Both the position numbers and the translations under genes were made by a program. From the IMG/VR virus record IMGVR_UViG_3300042303_000576, positions 1-21,649 of that record: a DNA stretch of 21,649 nt; one strand, given 5' to 3'. This document shows, one piece after another, positions 20,833 through 21,649 of the stretch. The DNA comes from a virus. Numbering within the stretch: the stretch's first letter is position 1; each line of letters begins with the position of its first letter. The notes under the pieces are model-generated. The model was given only the letters and a program-made list of their open reading frames with translations, was not told the origin of the DNA and made no database searches.

Positions 20833-21649
20833 ATGCAAATGTTCAATGCAGAGCATCTGCAGGAGAAGTGGGCACCACTCCTAGACTATAATGGTCTAGG
20901 TGAAATCAGAGATTCCCACCGTAGAGCAGTTACTGCCGTCCTGCTAGAAAACCAAGAGAGAGCACTCCGTGAAGAGCGTGAGTTCCTCTATGAAACTCCA
21001 ACCGTAAATACTGACCCATCAGGCACTGGTGCTGCTGGTTTCAGTGGTGGTGCATCGTCACCTGTTGCAGGTTTCGACCCAGTTCTAATTTCACTCATTC
21101 GTCGTTCAATGCCTAACTTGGTCGCATATGACCTCGCAGGTGTTCAACCAATGAATGCACCAACTGGTCTTATCTTCGCAATGCGTTCGAAGTATGTCGA
21201 TCAGAACGGTGCAGAAGCACTATTCAACGAAGCAGATACCGCATTCTCTGGTCAGAATGCTGGTTATGGCAATACTGCTGGTATGACCAATTCAGGTGCT
21301 GGATTCGGTTCTACTACACAAACAGGTTCAAACCCAGGTCTTCTTAACCCAACTGGATCCCCACTTGGAACCTACAATGTAGGTCAGGGTATGAGCACCT
21401 CTGAGTCAGAAGCACTTGATGGATCTGGTTCATCAGCATTCAACGAGATGGCATTCTCAATTGAGAAAGTCACCGTTACTGCAAAGTCCAGAGCACTCAA
21501 GGCTGAGTACTCACTAGAGCTTGCACAAGACCTCAAGGCAATCCATGGTCTAAATGCTGAGGCTGAGTTAGCAAATATTCTCTCAACTGAGATTCTTGCT
21601 GAAATCAACCGTGAAGTTATCAGAACCATCTACAAGATTGCTGAGCAGG
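20833..21649 (+). CDS. 23: gp23 major capsid protein, 3' end beyond the window
   Basis: The frame opens with MQMFNAEHLQEKWAPLLDYN and stays open to the right edge (272 complete codons). It matches T4 gp23: ENQERALREER, then LIRRSMPNLVAYDLAGVQPM, NAPTGLIFAMRSKY, and later AKSRALKAEYSLELAQDLKA followed by IHGLNAEAEL and LATEI-like LSTEILAEINREVI. These form the HK97-fold capsid subunit. In T4, residues 1-65 are removed by gp21; here the equivalent cut is probably L-Y-E|T at residues 54-55, where a short Gly/Thr-rich linker begins. GC content is clearly higher than in the neck genes, fitting a highly expressed gene. Start chosen from the strong leader just upstream. Confidence 0.95.
   Translation, partial: MQMFNAEHLQEKWAPLLDYNGLGEIRDSHRRAVTAVLLENQERALREEREFLYETPTVNTDPSGTGAAGFSGGASSPVAGFDPVLISLIRRSMPNLVAYDLAGVQPMNAPTGLIFAMRSKYVDQNGAEALFNEADTAFSGQNAGYGNTAGMTNSGAGFGSTTQTGSNPGLLNPTGSPLGTYNVGQGMSTSESEALDGSGSSAFNEMAFSIEKVTVTAKSRALKAEYSLELAQDLKAIHGLNAEAELANILSTEILAEINREVIRTIYKIAEQ

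Overview
This window is a segment of a T4-like marine myovirus, of the type that infects picocyanobacteria. The evidence is a co-directional block (4748 to the right end) that keeps the T4 virion gene order: gp13, gp14, gp15, gp16, gp17, gp18, gp19, gp20, a gp67-like ORF, a gene in the gp68 position, gp21, gp22 and gp23. The DNA is AT-rich and genes are packed with ATGA overlaps. Five perfect copies of the T4-type late promoter octamer TATAAATA lie just upstream of gp13, gp18, gp20, the gp67-like gene and gp22. Several accessory ORFs look like those I associate with marine cyanophages. No tRNA, CRISPR, insertion sequence or integrase was seen. The host cannot be fixed from this sequence; a Prochlorococcus/Synechococcus-type host is an inference.

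Left part (1-4665) is a sugar or surface-glycan module. It holds a NodU-type carbamoyltransferase (5' end outside the window), an HldE2-like nucleotidyltransferase, an HldE1-like sugar kinase, a small HAD phosphatase, a small cupin, a PAPS-type sulfotransferase and, on the opposite strand, an HldD-like ADP-heptose epimerase. Four of these resemble steps of the ADP-heptose pathway; the other three could decorate or isomerise a sugar. Most neighbouring genes overlap by 4 to 50 bases.

Middle part (4666-11718) starts at a divergent promoter region and carries the neck proteins gp13 and gp14, the tail terminator gp15, and the packaging motor gp16/gp17. A 390-residue mosaic protein and a 59-residue protein are inserted between the two terminase genes, and a 77-residue double-CxxC protein follows gp17. 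gp14 and gp15 both have C-terminal expansions made of repeat modules.

Right part (11719-21649) encodes the tail sheath and tube, the portal, small head-core proteins, a two-gene accessory structural insertion (476 and 89 residues), the prohead protease, the scaffold and the first 272 codons of the major capsid protein.

The most notable observations are: (1) the ADP-heptose-like cassette; (2) two proteins, 390 and 104 residues, that both start with an MK-x-[FY]-x-QF-[LI]-x-E leader resembling the T4 capsid-targeting/gp21-cleavage peptide and both carry a W-x-GK ... YPGAIV module; (3) a long stem-loop at codons 10-25 of the portal gene; (4) a shared AGAGGTAA leader upstream of the sheath, tube and capsid genes.
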